DNA from: Mytilus edulis
Taxonomy: Eukaryota > Mollusca > Bivalvia > Mytilida > Mytilidae
Direction: 5' to 3'
Assembly: GCF_963676685.1 (NCBI RefSeq)
Contig: NC_092354.1
Span: 39,702,950-39,766,949 of the forward strand
Length of the DNA stretch: 64,000 nucleotides
Positions within the stretch are counted from its first letter, which is position 1, and the number at the start of each line of letters is the position of its first letter. The translations under genes were made by a program, and so were the position numbers. Below are positions 1 to 12,509 of this stretch, in pieces. The notes under the pieces were generated by a model that saw only the letters and a list, made by a program, of their open reading frames with translations, was not told where the DNA came from and searched no databases.

Positions 1-68
1 TTTAGTAAAAATTCTGCTTTGAAAAATTTGAAATCATGACCAAAGCATAAAACAGTAATTGTATTCTC

Positions 69-992
69 TAATATGAGGCAGGAAATACCTGTGAATAGGG
101 ACGAAGTATGATTTTTTTTTAAATCAACCATTTTAAAAGAGAAACGAAAATACCGTAACGTTTCCGATTTTGGTTCTGTTGATAGGGATTTTAGTTGTGA
201 CGTTATTTAAGTTATTACGTCATATTCAATGTAAACAAAGAAACGCTGTCATCAGGTAACGTTTTTTTTAATAACAAACATTTTTTTTTAAATGAATTAG
301 TACTAGTTCCTTTCTTAGACTGATAAATATACTTTGTATTCAAAGTCTCATGTAAACAAGACCGGAAACGGAAGTAGATTTCTGGACCGATCCGGAAATT
401 CAAAAACACGACAAAAAAAATTGAACGATTTTGAGTTCATTAGTACAATGAAAAATTCGGGAAATTTTCCCAATTTTTTTTTTTTTTTTTTTTATTGAAT
501 TTTCTACTGTAATAGGGGACTTCGTCCCCATAATATGAGGCAGGAATAACCTGTGGATGGGGACGAAGTCTATGATTTTTTTTTTAAATCAACAATGTTA
601 AAAAGAGAAACAGAAACACTGTAACGTTTCCGATTTTGGTTCTGTTGTTAGGGATTTTAGTTGTGACGTTATTTAAGTTATGACGTCATATTCAATGTAA
701 ACAAAGAAACGTTGTCATCAGGTAACGTTTTTTTTTTAATAACAAACATTTTTTTTAAATGAATTAGTATTAGTTCCTTTCTTAGACTGATACAAATACA
801 TTTTAATCAAAGTCTCATGTAAACAAGACCGGAAACGGAAGTAGATTTCTGCGCCGAACCGGAAATTCAAAAACACGACAAAAAAAAATTGAACGATTTT
901 GAGTTCATTAGTACAATGAAAAATTCTGGAAATTTTCCCGATTTTTGTTTTTTTATTGAATTTTCTACTGTAATAGGGGACCTCGTCCCCAT
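69..992. repeat. Tandem dimer of a ~462-bp unit
   Basis: Two head-to-tail copies start at 69 and 531, both with 'taatatgaggcagga'. They match closely along their length. Each carries a 'ggggacgaagt' motif near its left end and a complementary 'acttcgtcccc' type motif at its right end, so a single unit has short inverted ends. The unit contains 'tgacgt' motifs and copy 2 has a full TGACGTCA near 682. No coding sequence is seen. Confidence 0.85.
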
Positions 993-1224
993 ATGATTCG
1001 GCTACAGTAGAAAAATAAAAACAAATATTCCTACATTTTTCATCTTAAGACTTTAGTTATGTGTAGCCTCTTTCAGCAGTGCACGTCAAGTTTCAATTAA
1101 AAAGCATAATATAATATGCTGTTGCTGTAAGGATTTGATGTGTTCATCATTGTTCAAGGTAACCTTTGTGTTGTAGTAAATGTTAGGATAAGGAAATGTA
1201 AAGCCATTTCAAGGCCATTTTTAA

Positions 1225-1345
1225 AATTGAAAATGGAAATGGGGAATGTGTCAAAGAGACAACAACCCGACCAAAGAGCAGAAAACAGGCGAAGACCACC
1301 AATGGGCATTCAACACAGCGAGATATGCACGCACCAGTAGACGTG
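1225..1345. repeat. Dispersed mussel-type repeat, family 2 fragment
   Basis: The segment carries 'gtgtcaaagagacaacaacc' followed by a stretch ending near 'ccaccaatggg'. Related copies lie at 23220-23540, 25950-26030 and 47040-47150, and in reverse at 49340-49425. Apparent reading frames here are accidental. Confidence 0.7.
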
Positions 1346-1349
1346 AACA

Positions 1350-2730
1350 CATCAGCGTACAGTAACGACCATCTCCAAAACTTTAGTACGCCTTATATCC
1401 CTAAGAAATCAGAAGCATGATACAAAAAGGCAACGGTAGTATACCGGTGTTCAAAAGTTATAAATCATTTGAGAAAAAAACAAATCTGGGTTACAAACTA
1501 AAATCCAGGTTACATGTCAGTTACCGGAATCAAAACATGTTTAATAATTGAGGGTTTTCGTAGACACAACAGCCCTTTTTGTTATATGGAATATATATCT
1601 TGAAATCTTGATCATTAAACAAAGAATTATATATGGATCAGAGCCGTACGGAACCTTTTTCTAGTTGATGATGATAACCTTAAAAACCTACACATTCCTG
1701 ATCGAACGAGTTCACTACAAATGGGTCAAAACATGTATATATGTGTAAAGTCATTATAAATCAATAGTTTATTATGCCATTCCCTAGCTGACCCTGCCTG
1801 TAATAAGATATTATTTTGTACATGTTGTATCCCCAAGCAGGAATACAAATTCCATTAACGATTCAGAAGTAGCGAAAAGAGCAAATGTATTAGTATGTAT
1901 TTGGTGTACTGTTTTGAAAATCTTTTTATTATATTTTAAAAAGTTTTATATCAATAGTTATTATTCATAACAAATACTGAAACGCCTGCTAAACACGTTA
2001 AACGTATTATGATTTTCATAGGCAGCACATGTATTCGATTGAGAAAAGAAAAAAAAAACGCATTTCTAATTTGCCAATGATTGAATAAAAATCAGATAAT
2101 TTCATATAAAACTATCTTCACTTGTTACAAAAACGTAAAAAGAGTACATACACAACAATAGTATCATTAAAAATAATGCACGATTGTCACCTCCTTAAAT
2201 AATTACAAATGTTATGAGACCTGTTTCAAAGTATTTTGGCCTTGAAGGTAGCACGGTAGTATTTACCCTCCAAAAATGTGTTGGTTTTTATGTACATTAG
2301 TTAGGTCAATGTATCAGAGCACTCTGAAAAACAGGTTCTAATGAGCGATAGTTTGCCCAAGCTATGGGGTGAACCAGGTGTATATGTTTTTTTTATGTTT
2401 TTATGTTGTATTCAGTGCATGATAAAATACATAGAAACACTACTGGGGCTAATACAGATACATATTCAAATTCGTTTTTGAATATCATAATAAAAGTATT
2501 TCAGTTAACTGTGTAAATAAGTGCTGCTCATTGAAAGAACGTGGTGGACATTTTTTATAGGCTATGATTATCCCTATGACCCAATAAGTACTACCATGCC
2601 ACCTTGAAATAATCAGTTTCGTAGAGAAAATTATTAAACCGACCATTTAATGTTGGTGTATGTGTGTGGCGGTGGTGGGTGGTATCATTTGGTTCCAAAT
2701 TTCTTGAAAACAGACAGTTGTCCATCTTTG
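1350..2730. other. Non-coding stretch left of gene A
   Basis: If gene A extends leftwards on the minus strand, this is its intron or further exon territory. I looked on the minus strand for the rest of a C-type lectin domain and did not recognise it. Nothing else can be supported. Confidence 0.4.
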
Positions 2731-2734
2731 GACT

Positions 2735-2840
2735 AAGAAACACTTGTTTCAAATTTATTAACTGTAATAAATGCAAGGATTGTCAGTTTTTCAGATTTTT
2801 TCCAGGCAATTCGGCTTCTTTCACCAATAAAAATTGAGCA
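2735..2840. repeat. SINE remnant (conserved central domain)
   Basis: The stretch 'ttttccaggcaattcggctt' resembles the 'ttctccaggcactctggctt' part of the tRNA-derived SINE at 60702-60948. The tRNA-like head is missing, so this is a truncated old copy. Confidence 0.5.
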
Positions 2841-3133
2841 CAAAGAAGTAGCCAAAAGTTCTTCAAGTGTAGTATAAACACAAGTCAATGAATCAATCAA
2901 CCAATTAATACGTTAATAAGCGTGTTGTAGGTATGACAAATGTGAAGAACACAAAGGTGATCAAAATCGGAATTAATTTACACCTTGCTGAAATTTCATT
3001 TAGTTTCGCCGATTAATACAACTTGCATAGCTTGAAATCTAATTCCTCAACGTAATTTTTACAGTAGGGCTATTTATTGTTCATATTATCGTTGCTCAAA
3101 TTAGTGTAAAATTTTCTACCATAAGCCACTTAC

Positions 3134-3220
3134 CTCAGAATCGTCCCACGTTTTTTTTATCAGGTCCGATGTTATAACAATGGCCAGCAAATTCTATCCA
3201 TCCGTTCTCACATTGTATTT
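3134..3220 (-). CDS. Gene A exon 4: start of a C-type lectin domain, frameshifted
   Basis: The exon runs from a CAG acceptor to a GTAAGT donor. It encodes E-I-Q-C-E-N-G-W then G-H-C-Y, the classic opening of a C-type lectin domain. The expected K-T-W-D-D-S-E follows only if one A is dropped from the A8 run (T8 at 3151-3158 on the plus strand). As written the frame meets a TGA just before the donor. Either the allele is broken or the homopolymer is miscalled. Confidence 0.6.
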
Positions 3221-6200
3221 CTGAGAAGAAAAAAAAATATAATACAATACCTTAACTGAATTTTCATTCTGGCATAATACATATAACAAGTTCATTTAAT
3301 GTTTTGCCCTGAATATATTTACTATATTTTACACATTACAGGTATCTACTTTTTTGATAGTTATCAGTATACCAGACAAATCCATATAATTTAATTTTGG
3401 ATGTAACGCGTCTTCTGATTGGCTTACAATGTTTTGTCTATCAGCTCATATACATTATTTTGGTCATGTGACCGTGACGTCATCAACATTTTTCATAATT
3501 TAATCCGGCTTAAAATAAAATTGAAAATTAAATTATAGGAATGACTGTAATATTTTTTCTGTCTATTCGAAATAACATCAATAATGTGGTGCACACTTTA
3601 AAACAACCTTAAAATAAAATAAGTATTACAGTCATTTCTTAAATAACAAAAGCAATTACAGAATAAGCTCTGCAGGATTAGATTGACCTCCTTGAACCTG
3701 CATTTCTATCACCTTTGGTATCGTAACTCCATTTCTGTCGACGACCAAACGATGACATCTGATTTTGTCAGGTGTTATGGACCTCCCCCTTTTTGGATTA
3801 AATTGTAGTTTGGTATTTTCGTTCATACATTTTCACAGATATTTGGTGACAGAACAATTTGTTTGCCCTCCCTCCTTATCCAAAATACATTATGTCAATG
3901 TTGTTGGTGTCATGCTATTTTTGTTTGCTACTTATAATTGTCTTTTCTGGATCAGTTGTTTAGACTGAAATATTGGTAAAATAATATCAGCTTAATTTAC
4001 AGAGTATACATTTACACTGTGTAAATGCCTTACCACAGATAAACATAGATTTCCATTGTCCTGTTTCTCGACAGACAGCAAAAGGTTTCCCAGATATTTT
4101 CATTCCCTTCTTACACTTATACATCATGCCGTGGCCCAGGTCTCTTGAAAGTCCAAATGGTTCATTCAATAGAGCATTCGGGACATTAGGATTTCCGATA
4201 CAATCTAAAATTCATTTTTTAAAATTAATTTACCAACTTTATTGTCACAAATAGACTAGCACAACATGTATGAACAAAGGTATACAGAGTGCCATATTCA
4301 CAGCAAGGAAGTATCAATATAAGGATATATAATGGTAAAAATAAGGTTAAACATGCATACATATATCATAAAGAGGGAATCTTGATTCGATTTTGAATAT
4401 CTAACTGTGGTGTTTAGATTGATCGACCAAAACATACATTTATTAGTAAGCCTATAATCGGAATCAAGGGAATCAGTATTTGTTAAATTCTTCTTACGAG
4501 AGGTTTTTGAATGAAATGTACTTCTTTAAGTTCATGTGTTCCTATAAATATTTTTTAAAAGCATATACATTTTGCAATATTTCTTGTCATTTTGTTAGAT
4601 AAATATAGTATTTTGAAAGCAAAAAAATCTAACTGGTAACCAAATTAAAGTTGATATTTTCGAAGTTACTAAGTAGAATAATCTTAATATTCACAAAGGT
4701 AGTTTAATATTTGTCAGTTTAAAAATGCAGTTGTTTAGTTCATGCCAGGTACAGGAGACAATATGATGTGCTATAGTCTCTTGGTCTTCTTTGCAAAATT
4801 GACATATATTGCTACTATTTATTTTCATCTTGTAAAGTGGTGTATTAGTCCACAAGTATATATGTATAATTCTATATTGGAAGCAGCAACCTTTGTGCTT
4901 TTAGTATATTTGTACTTGATATTTGTATTTTCCCCTCCAGGTAATACCAGTCATATCAAGGTGAAACATATTAGATATCATTCACCTTAGAAAACAAATA
5001 AACATCACATAATGAACATCACACATTGACTGTCCCTCTGGTATCTTTCGCCCCTCTTTCATAATGCACAGAAACCATGCATTTGTGTATAATTATATAG
5101 ATCTCTGTCTTCCTTATTTTTTTAACTGTTTTTAAACTTACATGCCAGTTCACATGTTGTTCTATCTTCTATCAAAACACATTTGTGGCCTTCTGCACAA
5201 TTGTGTCTTGCACATTTGCCTATTAGTGCCTGAAATGAATAAATAATTAAAAGTGTCAAAACAAGCCCTTCTTCTTATTTCGTGTTCTTCCCAATTTGTT
5301 TTTTCTTAAAGGCACTTGCAATGCCAAAATCCTGACAGGAACGTTAGTTTACTGACGCCAATGAATTGCATTTTGTCTTACTAGGTCTGAATTTGCATGT
5401 ATGAGAGTTGATGCACATGTAGGAGGAATCGCTTTATCAAAAAATGTCTTGTGGATTTATTCGTTAGTTTCGTGGGCACAGACGAACCATGGATTCAAAT
5501 GTACAACAACTTAAAATCTTTTTTTATATAGGCTTTGTATGCAGAGATTTGCAAAACAACGAAATCAAAAATCCAAAGAAATGCACGTTTTCCTCAATCC
5601 ACGAAAATTGGTACCCACGAAAATAAACGAATCCACAGTTGATTAACTTGATTGCAAATTAAAAAAAATATTTTTTACCATTGGCGCCCTTTTAATATAT
5701 CATGTTTATTAATTCAAAATTAGGAATAATAAAGCTAGTAATTTTGCCCGTTTTTTTTTAGATGTAATCAAGTTCAAATTGGGAATGATTGAAAATGACA
5801 AATAATGAAGATGCCCCTTGATTTCTGATACAAAATTAATTGGAAGAAATGATGTTTGTCTGTGAGACAAATATAATAGTAATGCATGTAGCGAATTGTA
5901 CAATTTTGTTTCAAAGTATGAATAAAAATATGGATAGACAAAGGTATTTTGCTGGAAATGTTATTACAGACAAATTCAGATTCGTAAAGGAGCAAGACAT
6001 ATTCATGTCCAGCTTGTGCAAGTGAACATAAAAATTTACACTTCCGTGTATTCAAATATCGTTATCAATGTGGTTTGAAGTTTCATTGTTATAATTGTTT
6101 TTCCAATGGATTAAGCATAAACTTCTTCTTTAAAAAAATCAGTATTTCCAAGTTGTTTTTATTGGGCCATGACACTGTTGCGCCCAAAGGTAGCATTAAA

Positions 6201-7091
6201 ACTCCCGTATATTGCACTTGCCGGACTCAAATCAGTCTTCAGCCAATATTGTATATCAGTTGCTCGACAAACATAAAGAAAATGTGAAACAATAGGCTAA
6301 AGAGGTTACTTAGTATTAACAGCAGGTCAAGTTTCCATAATATACCATGTTTACGCGATACTCCATAGGAAAAAACCAACCTATTGTTCAAAGTAAATTG
6401 ATTCGATACTCTTTACCTTTTGTTTGTAAGTTTGCAGTCATGTTAATTGATTTATATTAACGTCTTGTTTTTTTTATACATGCATTTCAGACAATAGGAA
6501 CTCTTTTAACATTATCTTTGTTGATCGGATGAATGGCTGTTGCAGTGACAAACTAAATTATCTTCAAGCCAGATGCTGCAGGTGCAATGTTGACCGTTGT
6601 TATCTTTAAACAGAAACTATAGTTTTCAAAGGTGTACTGTATTGATTTGAGTTACCTGGTTGCTTGTAATCAGAAAGATAAAAAAAAATATTTATCTTTT
6701 TTTCTGTTGTGTGGACTAATCAGTGAAATGCTTTGTAAATATTTACCGTAGGCCATGAATTTATGTTCGATGAAAAACATCCGTGTTCCTGTACCAGTTT
6801 TACATCCGAGTTTAGATTTCCATTTATATCACACATTTTCCAGCCACGTCTATAACTGACATTAAAGCAAGTAGATGTTTTCATACATTCTTTAAGACAT
6901 GTAAGAAAACTGACTTTCAGTAATCTACGAAGTGCAGCGTTGCGGTAACATTGTCCGTAAATTATCTCCCCTGGTTTAGATATTTGTGAATTTTGACAGT
7001 CAATGGCATCATTGTTACAAACATTATTCAATGACCAAGACGACATTGACATCACATTGAGTAAAACATGCAATAACGTCTCTTTTTTCAT
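3134..7091 (-). CDS. Gene A: secreted modular lectin, PAN + EGF-like + Sushi + C-type lectin start (3' part not found)
   Basis: Exon model on the minus strand: 7091-6747, 5229-5142, 4204-4034, 3220-3134. Every junction has GT/AG, and the phases are 0, 1, 1. The first three exons have exactly the same lengths (345, 88, 171 nt) as those of gene B and clear protein similarity. The product would start with a signal peptide, then carry a PAN/apple-like cysteine module, a short EGF-like module and a Sushi/CCP module. Instead of gene B's fucolectin exon, the next exon begins a C-type lectin domain (C-E-N-G-W then H-C-Y). That exon has a run of eight A's and stays open in the lectin frame only with seven, so it is frameshifted as written. 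The remaining lectin exons are not recognised in the window. Secretion and glycan binding are inferred from the domains. Confidence 0.65.
3385..3660. repeat. Dispersed repeat carrying a TGACGTCA (CRE-like) site
   Basis: It begins 'taatttaattttggatgt'. It contains 'gaccgtgacgtcatcaac' and 'ctgtctattcgaaataac'. A near-full copy lies at 63725-64000 and a partial copy at 16890-16960. The full palindromic TGACGTCA is kept in both longer copies. Confidence 0.8.
4034..4204 (-). CDS. Gene A exon 3: Sushi/CCP module
   Basis: This 171-nt exon is flanked by TAG and GTAAGG, phase 1 on both sides. It has the four Cys and the conserved Trp of a Sushi domain (T-G-Q-W-K before the last Cys). About three quarters of its residues match gene B exon 3. 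Symmetric phase-1 flanks make it a shuffling-competent module. Confidence 0.75.
5030..5070. repeat. Fragment of the 'gaaagataccaaagggacag' repeat, reverse orientation
   Basis: 'gactgtccctctggtatctt' is the reverse complement of the end shared by copies at 26695, 37290 and 61755. It lies in gene A intron 2, just left of exon 2. Confidence 0.55.
5142..5229 (-). CDS. Gene A exon 2: EGF-like module
   Basis: This 88-nt exon lies between a CAG acceptor and a GTAAGT donor. It encodes about 29 residues with Cys spacing C-x4-C-x5-C-x8-C, near-identical in layout to gene B exon 2 (19506-19593). It enters in phase 0 and leaves in phase 1. It is too short for a full canonical EGF domain, and the following exon supplies the next Cys. 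Confidence 0.7.
5430..5645. repeat. Dispersed repeat with 'ccacgaaaat' blocks
   Basis: It starts at 'gtggatttattcgttagttt' and ends with several 'cacgaaaa' / 'aatccac' motifs. A related copy lies at 55150-55345. It sits between exons 1 and 2 of gene A. Confidence 0.6.
6747..7091 (-). CDS. Gene A exon 1: signal peptide and PAN-like module
   Basis: It encodes 115 residues from an ATG at 7091. A hydrophobic leader of about 20 residues ends near W-S-L. A cysteine-rich module follows with the same spacing as gene B exon 1 (C-L-K-E-C-M-K-T-S-T-C core). The donor is GTAAAT after 6747, phase 0. An open frame continues past the donor to 6720, but the match to gene B stops at the splice site. Confidence 0.75.
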
Positions 7092-10000
7092 TTCAGAGAA
7101 TCATTTCTATATTTTATCCAATTACACTACATATATTTTCTTGTAACATTAGAAATTTGTAGTGAAAAATGTAAAATGCAAAACGGGATTACATTATCAA
7201 TACTATAGAACTAAATATATTATGAGCCTATGCAGTCAACCAACACAAGGAAATAAACATGACAGAGAAAATGCTGATGAACATTTAAAAGTAGATGACG
7301 TTATAAATGCCATTATCCTTCAAAGCTCGTTGCTATGATTTAATAATTTGTCGATATGTCCTTTTGTTTTTGTCACGATTAAACATTCTAAATACGAAAC
7401 AAAATGATTTATTCATACTGATGATAACAAGTGAAATTCATCATTTAAATCGCCATTCAATGTGAAAAACCTTATTTCTAATTTACAGTACGAGCTGCCA
7501 AATCATTCGTGCAGAAATTTTTCAGAGTTGAAGGATAAAATTTTCACATCTTTGAGATCTAAATACACTTTGACGCGTTAAAATTACTAAAACAACCTTT
7601 CACTTGTTTCACAATAATTATAAAAGGTGTAATGTAACCTTTTATTTGAAAAGGCAAATCAACACTTGTAAATACAATATGGACAAACAGACAAATACAA
7701 TTGTTCAATGTGGTTATTGTACAAGACATACAACTATTAAACTTTAAGGGCCAAATTGCTTCCTACTTTTCTGGAACCAACAAGTTACTTCACTATCTAC
7801 ACAACCTTATAAAATAGATAAAGTATTATAGGTTTCAAGAATTCAAATTATTGTTCATGTGGATAAAAAGTACAAATTCTAATACGGATACTTTAAGTAA
7901 AAAAAGGCAACGAACATAACCAAAGTAAAATGTTAGACTGTTATTTTTTTATTTTTAAAATATAAAATTACGTCTTAAGAATTACTCATTCAGGTAATTG
8001 ATGATGACCTCAATAAAATACATTCATCGAAAAAATTTCCTTCGTTTACTACTATTTACTAATCAGGTAATTCGTGTTTTAAACATGTAATCTGTGTAGT
8101 TTTCTAGTTATATGCTTACAGAAACAACATTTTTGTTTATATAAATCAGAAACATATATACACAGAGATTGGCAACTCCGTGAAATCCCGTAAAAGATCG
8201 CGGCCCGGGATGAGATTCTCGTCGATAAATATTAGAACATGTAATCAAGTCAGGGATGAATAACCTCGATAGATAATCAAGAAAAGCAATGGGAAAATTA
8301 TTTCAGATCATATTATAATTTCTTTTCTAAAAAAAAAACTACTTGAAATCGTTATATTCATTTTTATGTATTTATTGAGAAAAATATTTTTTTCTGCATT
8401 TCATATAATTTAAAAATTCAAATCTGGTAATGATCAATTGTTATTACAAGAAACTTTTCTTAACCGCATATCTTTGCAATAGTTTGCTCCTTAATTACAC
8501 AGTGAAATTATGTGTGTCCGATTTTCCGGTAATTAGTCCCTTAGAGTTGTGACTGTTGATTCACAGGTGTGCGATTACGCAATTTATTGCCCTCCGATCA
8601 CCTGAATTTTGCCGGAGGTGAAGTTCTATATGGATTACAACTTGGTAATTGTTTTTAAAACTAAACAAATTCTGACATATTATTTTAACCATGACCAGAA
8701 CTTTATTTTAACAGAAGCACTGGCCAATACTATAGTATTCAATCAGGAAAACAAAAAGTCTTTTAACATGTTTAACATGTCAAAAAAAGAAATGAAGCAA
8801 CTTTTTCATATATAAAAAATATGTAGCCAGTAGAACTTTGTATCCTGAGAAACTGATTTTATATCTGTTTTAATTTAATTTTAATTTTTAATTGTCGATT
8901 TGACTAGAATAAATTTATTTTTGGAACCTTTGCATAAATTTGATTTCCCTAAATGCACGTACATTATAGTGTTGTCGAAATCACTATTTTTGCTGCCATG
9001 AAATGTTGAATATGAATCTGTCATTATTTGTAGTTTTTTTTAAGACTTAATATCACAGACTCTGATTAAAAACAATTTGTATCATAAGTACATAAAAATG
9101 CCCTGCTGAACTGTCAAATGACTGTAGAATTTTAATGTTTTCAATTTGTTTCATAGATCACCGGAGTACTACAACATTCTTAACTTTACTCTTTCCTATC
9201 GGGTAGTGAAACTTGAGTTTGAAATTAGAAAGATTTAAAATTGTGCACAAGTTTTATCTGACCTTTTGTGGGTTTATGTTGTTCAAGGTAATTTTCGGTG
9301 CAGTTATTTTCTTTTCATTTGTTATTTTTTCCTCTGTGTTACACGACCTTGTACTTTTTGTATTGCCCCTTGACATCTCCTGCTTCTGTTTCAACCTTTT
9401 CCACCAATATCTTTTATTCAAAACAGATGCCATCTGTTTTAAATAAAATAGTCTCATTCCCGGAATGTGTTATACAGTAATTCATTTTAATATCACCTTT
9501 TTATAAACATATAAACTGCTTGGTCTCTCCACACAACTTATGTTTAGGACGGAATGCATTAATATGTACATACATGTACCAGGTTATGGATATATAAGTA
9601 CATGTTATGTGCTTTTGACCTTCACAAGAATTCTTAAACATTCATAGATGTGCAAAGAATATTGTTGTCGTTGGGTTGTTGTCTCAATGACATATACCTC
9701 ACATTTCTGTTTAGTCATAGCATCTGTGCCTTTTCAATTTATTGCAGAAAATATTAGCATAAACATTTTTTCAAAACAGGAGAGGTGAAATAGTGATCAC
9801 AGAATGAGGACATGTAAAACTGAAACAGATAAATATAAATAAGCACCATTGACAATTTGTTAAAGGACTGAAACAAACATAGATGGTGACCAATGTGAGC
9901 GACTAGTGTACAGTAGTAGAGTGAACATTTCTTGCTTCTTTTTCTACACATTTTGTCATTTCATGTTAACAATTAAATATGTTACTTTCCATGGAGAGGA

Positions 10001-10807
10001 AGGAATTTGTGAAACGAAATATTTTGCTATTTAGTACTGTCAAGATATATCACAGGGGTGTTGTAAGATAAATGAACAGTTTCTCTTTTTTTACATTATG
10101 CTACCTTTATGCTACAAGGGTAGCATTGTCCATTCTCATGATGTACAAAGATATTATAGAGTGGCCTTCCAATGATAGTCATACATTTTAATCATTGTCT
10201 CATTAGCAATCATACTACATCACCATATTGTTATACATGTACATGCATGTAAAAACTATGTACATGTATACTTTGTAAACATAAAGAAGACAAATGAAGT
10301 TGAACACAAGATATTTATTTGCTTTTTTATCCATCTGCACAACTGCCACTGTATTACTTCTGCTTCAAATTCAATAGATTGAATGCAGAGTCTTGAATTT
10401 GTTTTTAGTTCAATGGTCTCGCCATCAATTGCAAAAAAATCGCATACACATGTACATCAAGTTTGGCATATGAACTACAATAGTATGGTGTTTTTACAGT
10501 CAGGATAACCACATGTAATTTTCTCTCTTACAAAACCATTGTTAAGTATCACATTGATAGTAGTAATCAGTCTACTACATGATAGTGCCGTCACATTTGG
10601 ATAAAGTCATCACTAATAGTTGTTCCTGTTTGCCAGGGAGTCTTATTTTCAATAAGAAAGACTTGGGAGTCCTACATTCCTGTATGATATTATATCTCTT
10701 GTATGCTGCACTGTTAGGTAAATTTGATCAACATCTTTGTTCTTTTATAACATGCAGGATCCTGTTAAAAAAAAGCGGTCAGATACTGAATGTAAATATA
10801 TATATAT

Positions 10808-11760
10808 AATTGTAAATGTCATCAAAGTGGTGGAAATAATGAAAAAAACTATTTTTATACACAAATCCAGTGTCTTGTGAAATTAAATCATGTGATGGGT
10901 ACAATTTTTCACTAAAGATGGACAAGTTTATAAACTGTAGCCATGGACAGGGGTCTGTCTTTATATTGAAGAAAATTAACATGGCCGACAACCAGAATAC
11001 TGATTTTTAATTGTAAATTGCATCAAAGTGGTTGAAAATATGAAAAAAAAAACAACCGCTATATCCCAATTCAGTTTGTCATAGGAAAGTAATGCATGTG
11101 CTGGGTACAATATTTCTCTAAAGATGGAAAAGTTTATAAAGTGTAAACAGACAGGGGTCTATCTTGATATTGAAGCCAAAAAAAAACATGGCCGACAACC
11201 AGAATACTGATTTTTAATTGTAAATTGCATCAAAGTGGTTGAAAATATGAAAAAAAACAACCGCTATATCCCAATCCAGTTTGTCATAGGAAAGTAATGC
11301 ATGTGCTGGGTACAATATTTCTCTGAAGGTGGAAAAGTTTATAAAGTGTAAACAGACAGGGGTCTGTCTTGATATTGAAGCAAAAAAAACATGGCCCACA
11401 ACCAGAATACTGATTTTTAATTGTAAATTGCATCAAAGTGGTTGAAAATATGAAAAAACAACCCCTATATCCCAATCCAGTTTGTCATAGGAAAGTAATG
11501 CATATGCTGGGTACAATGTTTCTCTGAAGACGGAAAAGTTTATAATAGTTATCAAAAGTACCAGGATTATAATTTTATACGCCAGACGCGCGTTTCGTCT
11601 ACATAAGACTCATCAGTGACGCTCATATCAAAATAGTTAAAAAAGCCAAATAAATACAAAGTTGAAGAGCATTGAGGACCTAAAATTCCAAAAAGTTGTG
11701 CCAAATACGGCTAAGGTAATCTACTCCTGGGGTTATAAAGTGTAAACAGACAGGGGTCTT
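10808..11760. repeat. Four-copy ~203-bp tandem repeat, split by a short insertion
   Basis: Units start at 10808, 11009, 11216 and 11419 at 'aattgtaaat'. Each carries 'catcaaagtggt', 'aaaagtttata' and 'cagacaggggtct'. Spacings are 201, 207 and 203 bp. The fourth unit is interrupted after 'gaaaagtttata' and resumes at about 11734, so a foreign element sits inside it. Confidence 0.85.
11550..11733 (+). mobile_element. Short interspersed element ('gcgcgtttcgtctac' family)
   Basis: It carries 'cgccagacgcgcgtttcgtc' and 'actcatcagtgacgctc', and ends 'tgccaaatacggctaagg'. It is inserted in the fourth unit of the 203-bp array, with 'ttata' on both sides as a possible target duplication. Other copies: 31306-31480, 42435-42510, 47575-47712, 54440-54640, 62335-62455. 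Confidence 0.75.
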
Positions 11761-12114
11761 TTCCCTTATTATATACTGCAATAAAACGTTAATCGTCGCA
11801 GTATTTTAACTAATAACTACTACAAACTGACTAAAACAAGGTAATTCATATACGAAATTGAAATATATACTTACATTATGCTGTTTTGAAATGCTTGATG
11901 TAAAATAAAAATTGAAGCGAGGTGGTGTACTTGTCGTGATAGAATACAAATGGCGATCTCGTTAAAGTCTCGGTGAGATGCGCGAATTGGATTAGATTTC
12001 GCTGACCACTGTTACAGTTGCCAATCTCAGGGTATATATGTCCCTGTATAAATTGTACAAGTTACAATGTAAATAAAAAATATATATAACGCCAAAAATT
12101 CACAAGGTGATATC

Positions 12115-12240
12115 TACTACGAGAGAAGCGAAAGATACCAAACGGACGTTCATACTCATAATTCGAAAATAAACTGACAACGTCAAGGCTAGAAAGAAAA
12201 AGACCAACAGACAAACATGGGTGAACAAAACGGTAACAAG
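12115..12240. repeat. Fragment of the 'gaaagataccaaagggacag' repeat
   Basis: Diverged copy ('gcgaaagataccaaacggac') of the sequence seen in full at 26695-26940 and 61755-62085. It keeps the stretch with 'tgacaacg' and 'gacaaacatgg'. Confidence 0.6.
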
Positions 12241-12242
12241 TT

Positions 12243-12412
12243 ATTTCGTCCCTTGACCATTTCGTACCTCTGTCATTTCGTACCCAAAATTGCCATTTCG
12301 TACCCAACATTTACCATTTCGTATCCACGATAAAAACCATTTCGTACCCAATGGGCCAAATACATCTACCATTCGTACCTCACGGACATAATGCATGTTT
12401 ACTATTTCGTAT
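12243..12412. repeat. Degenerate minisatellite of 'ccatttcgtaccca'
   Basis: Seven or eight irregular copies of a 'atttcgtaccc' core are spaced about 15-30 bp apart. No gene is present. Confidence 0.7.
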
Positions 12413-12509
12413 CATTTATTTTTAAAAGTTCACATTTCTCAAGATAAAAACCATTTTGAGGTGATCTTAATCTAAATGGTAAGTCCACTTCTATAAAAAG
12501 TTATTGCCC

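Larger units (their letters stand above)
8150..12045. repeat. Possible terminal-inverted-repeat pair flanking 3.9 kb
   Basis: 'gagattggcaact' at about 8166 has its reverse complement 'agttgccaatctc' at about 12016. Both sit beside a 'catatatac' type stretch. About 26 bp are involved and similarity fades beyond. This may bound an old DNA element or be an inverted pair of a smaller repeat. Confidence 0.35.

Noticed and set aside
8609..8815. 68-codon plus-strand frame in the A-B intergenic region
   Set aside because: No signal peptide, domain or splice evidence; composition is as expected for AT-rich non-coding DNA.
10779..11475. Several minus-strand frames with similar peptides
   Set aside because: They are the 203-bp tandem units read on the reverse strand.
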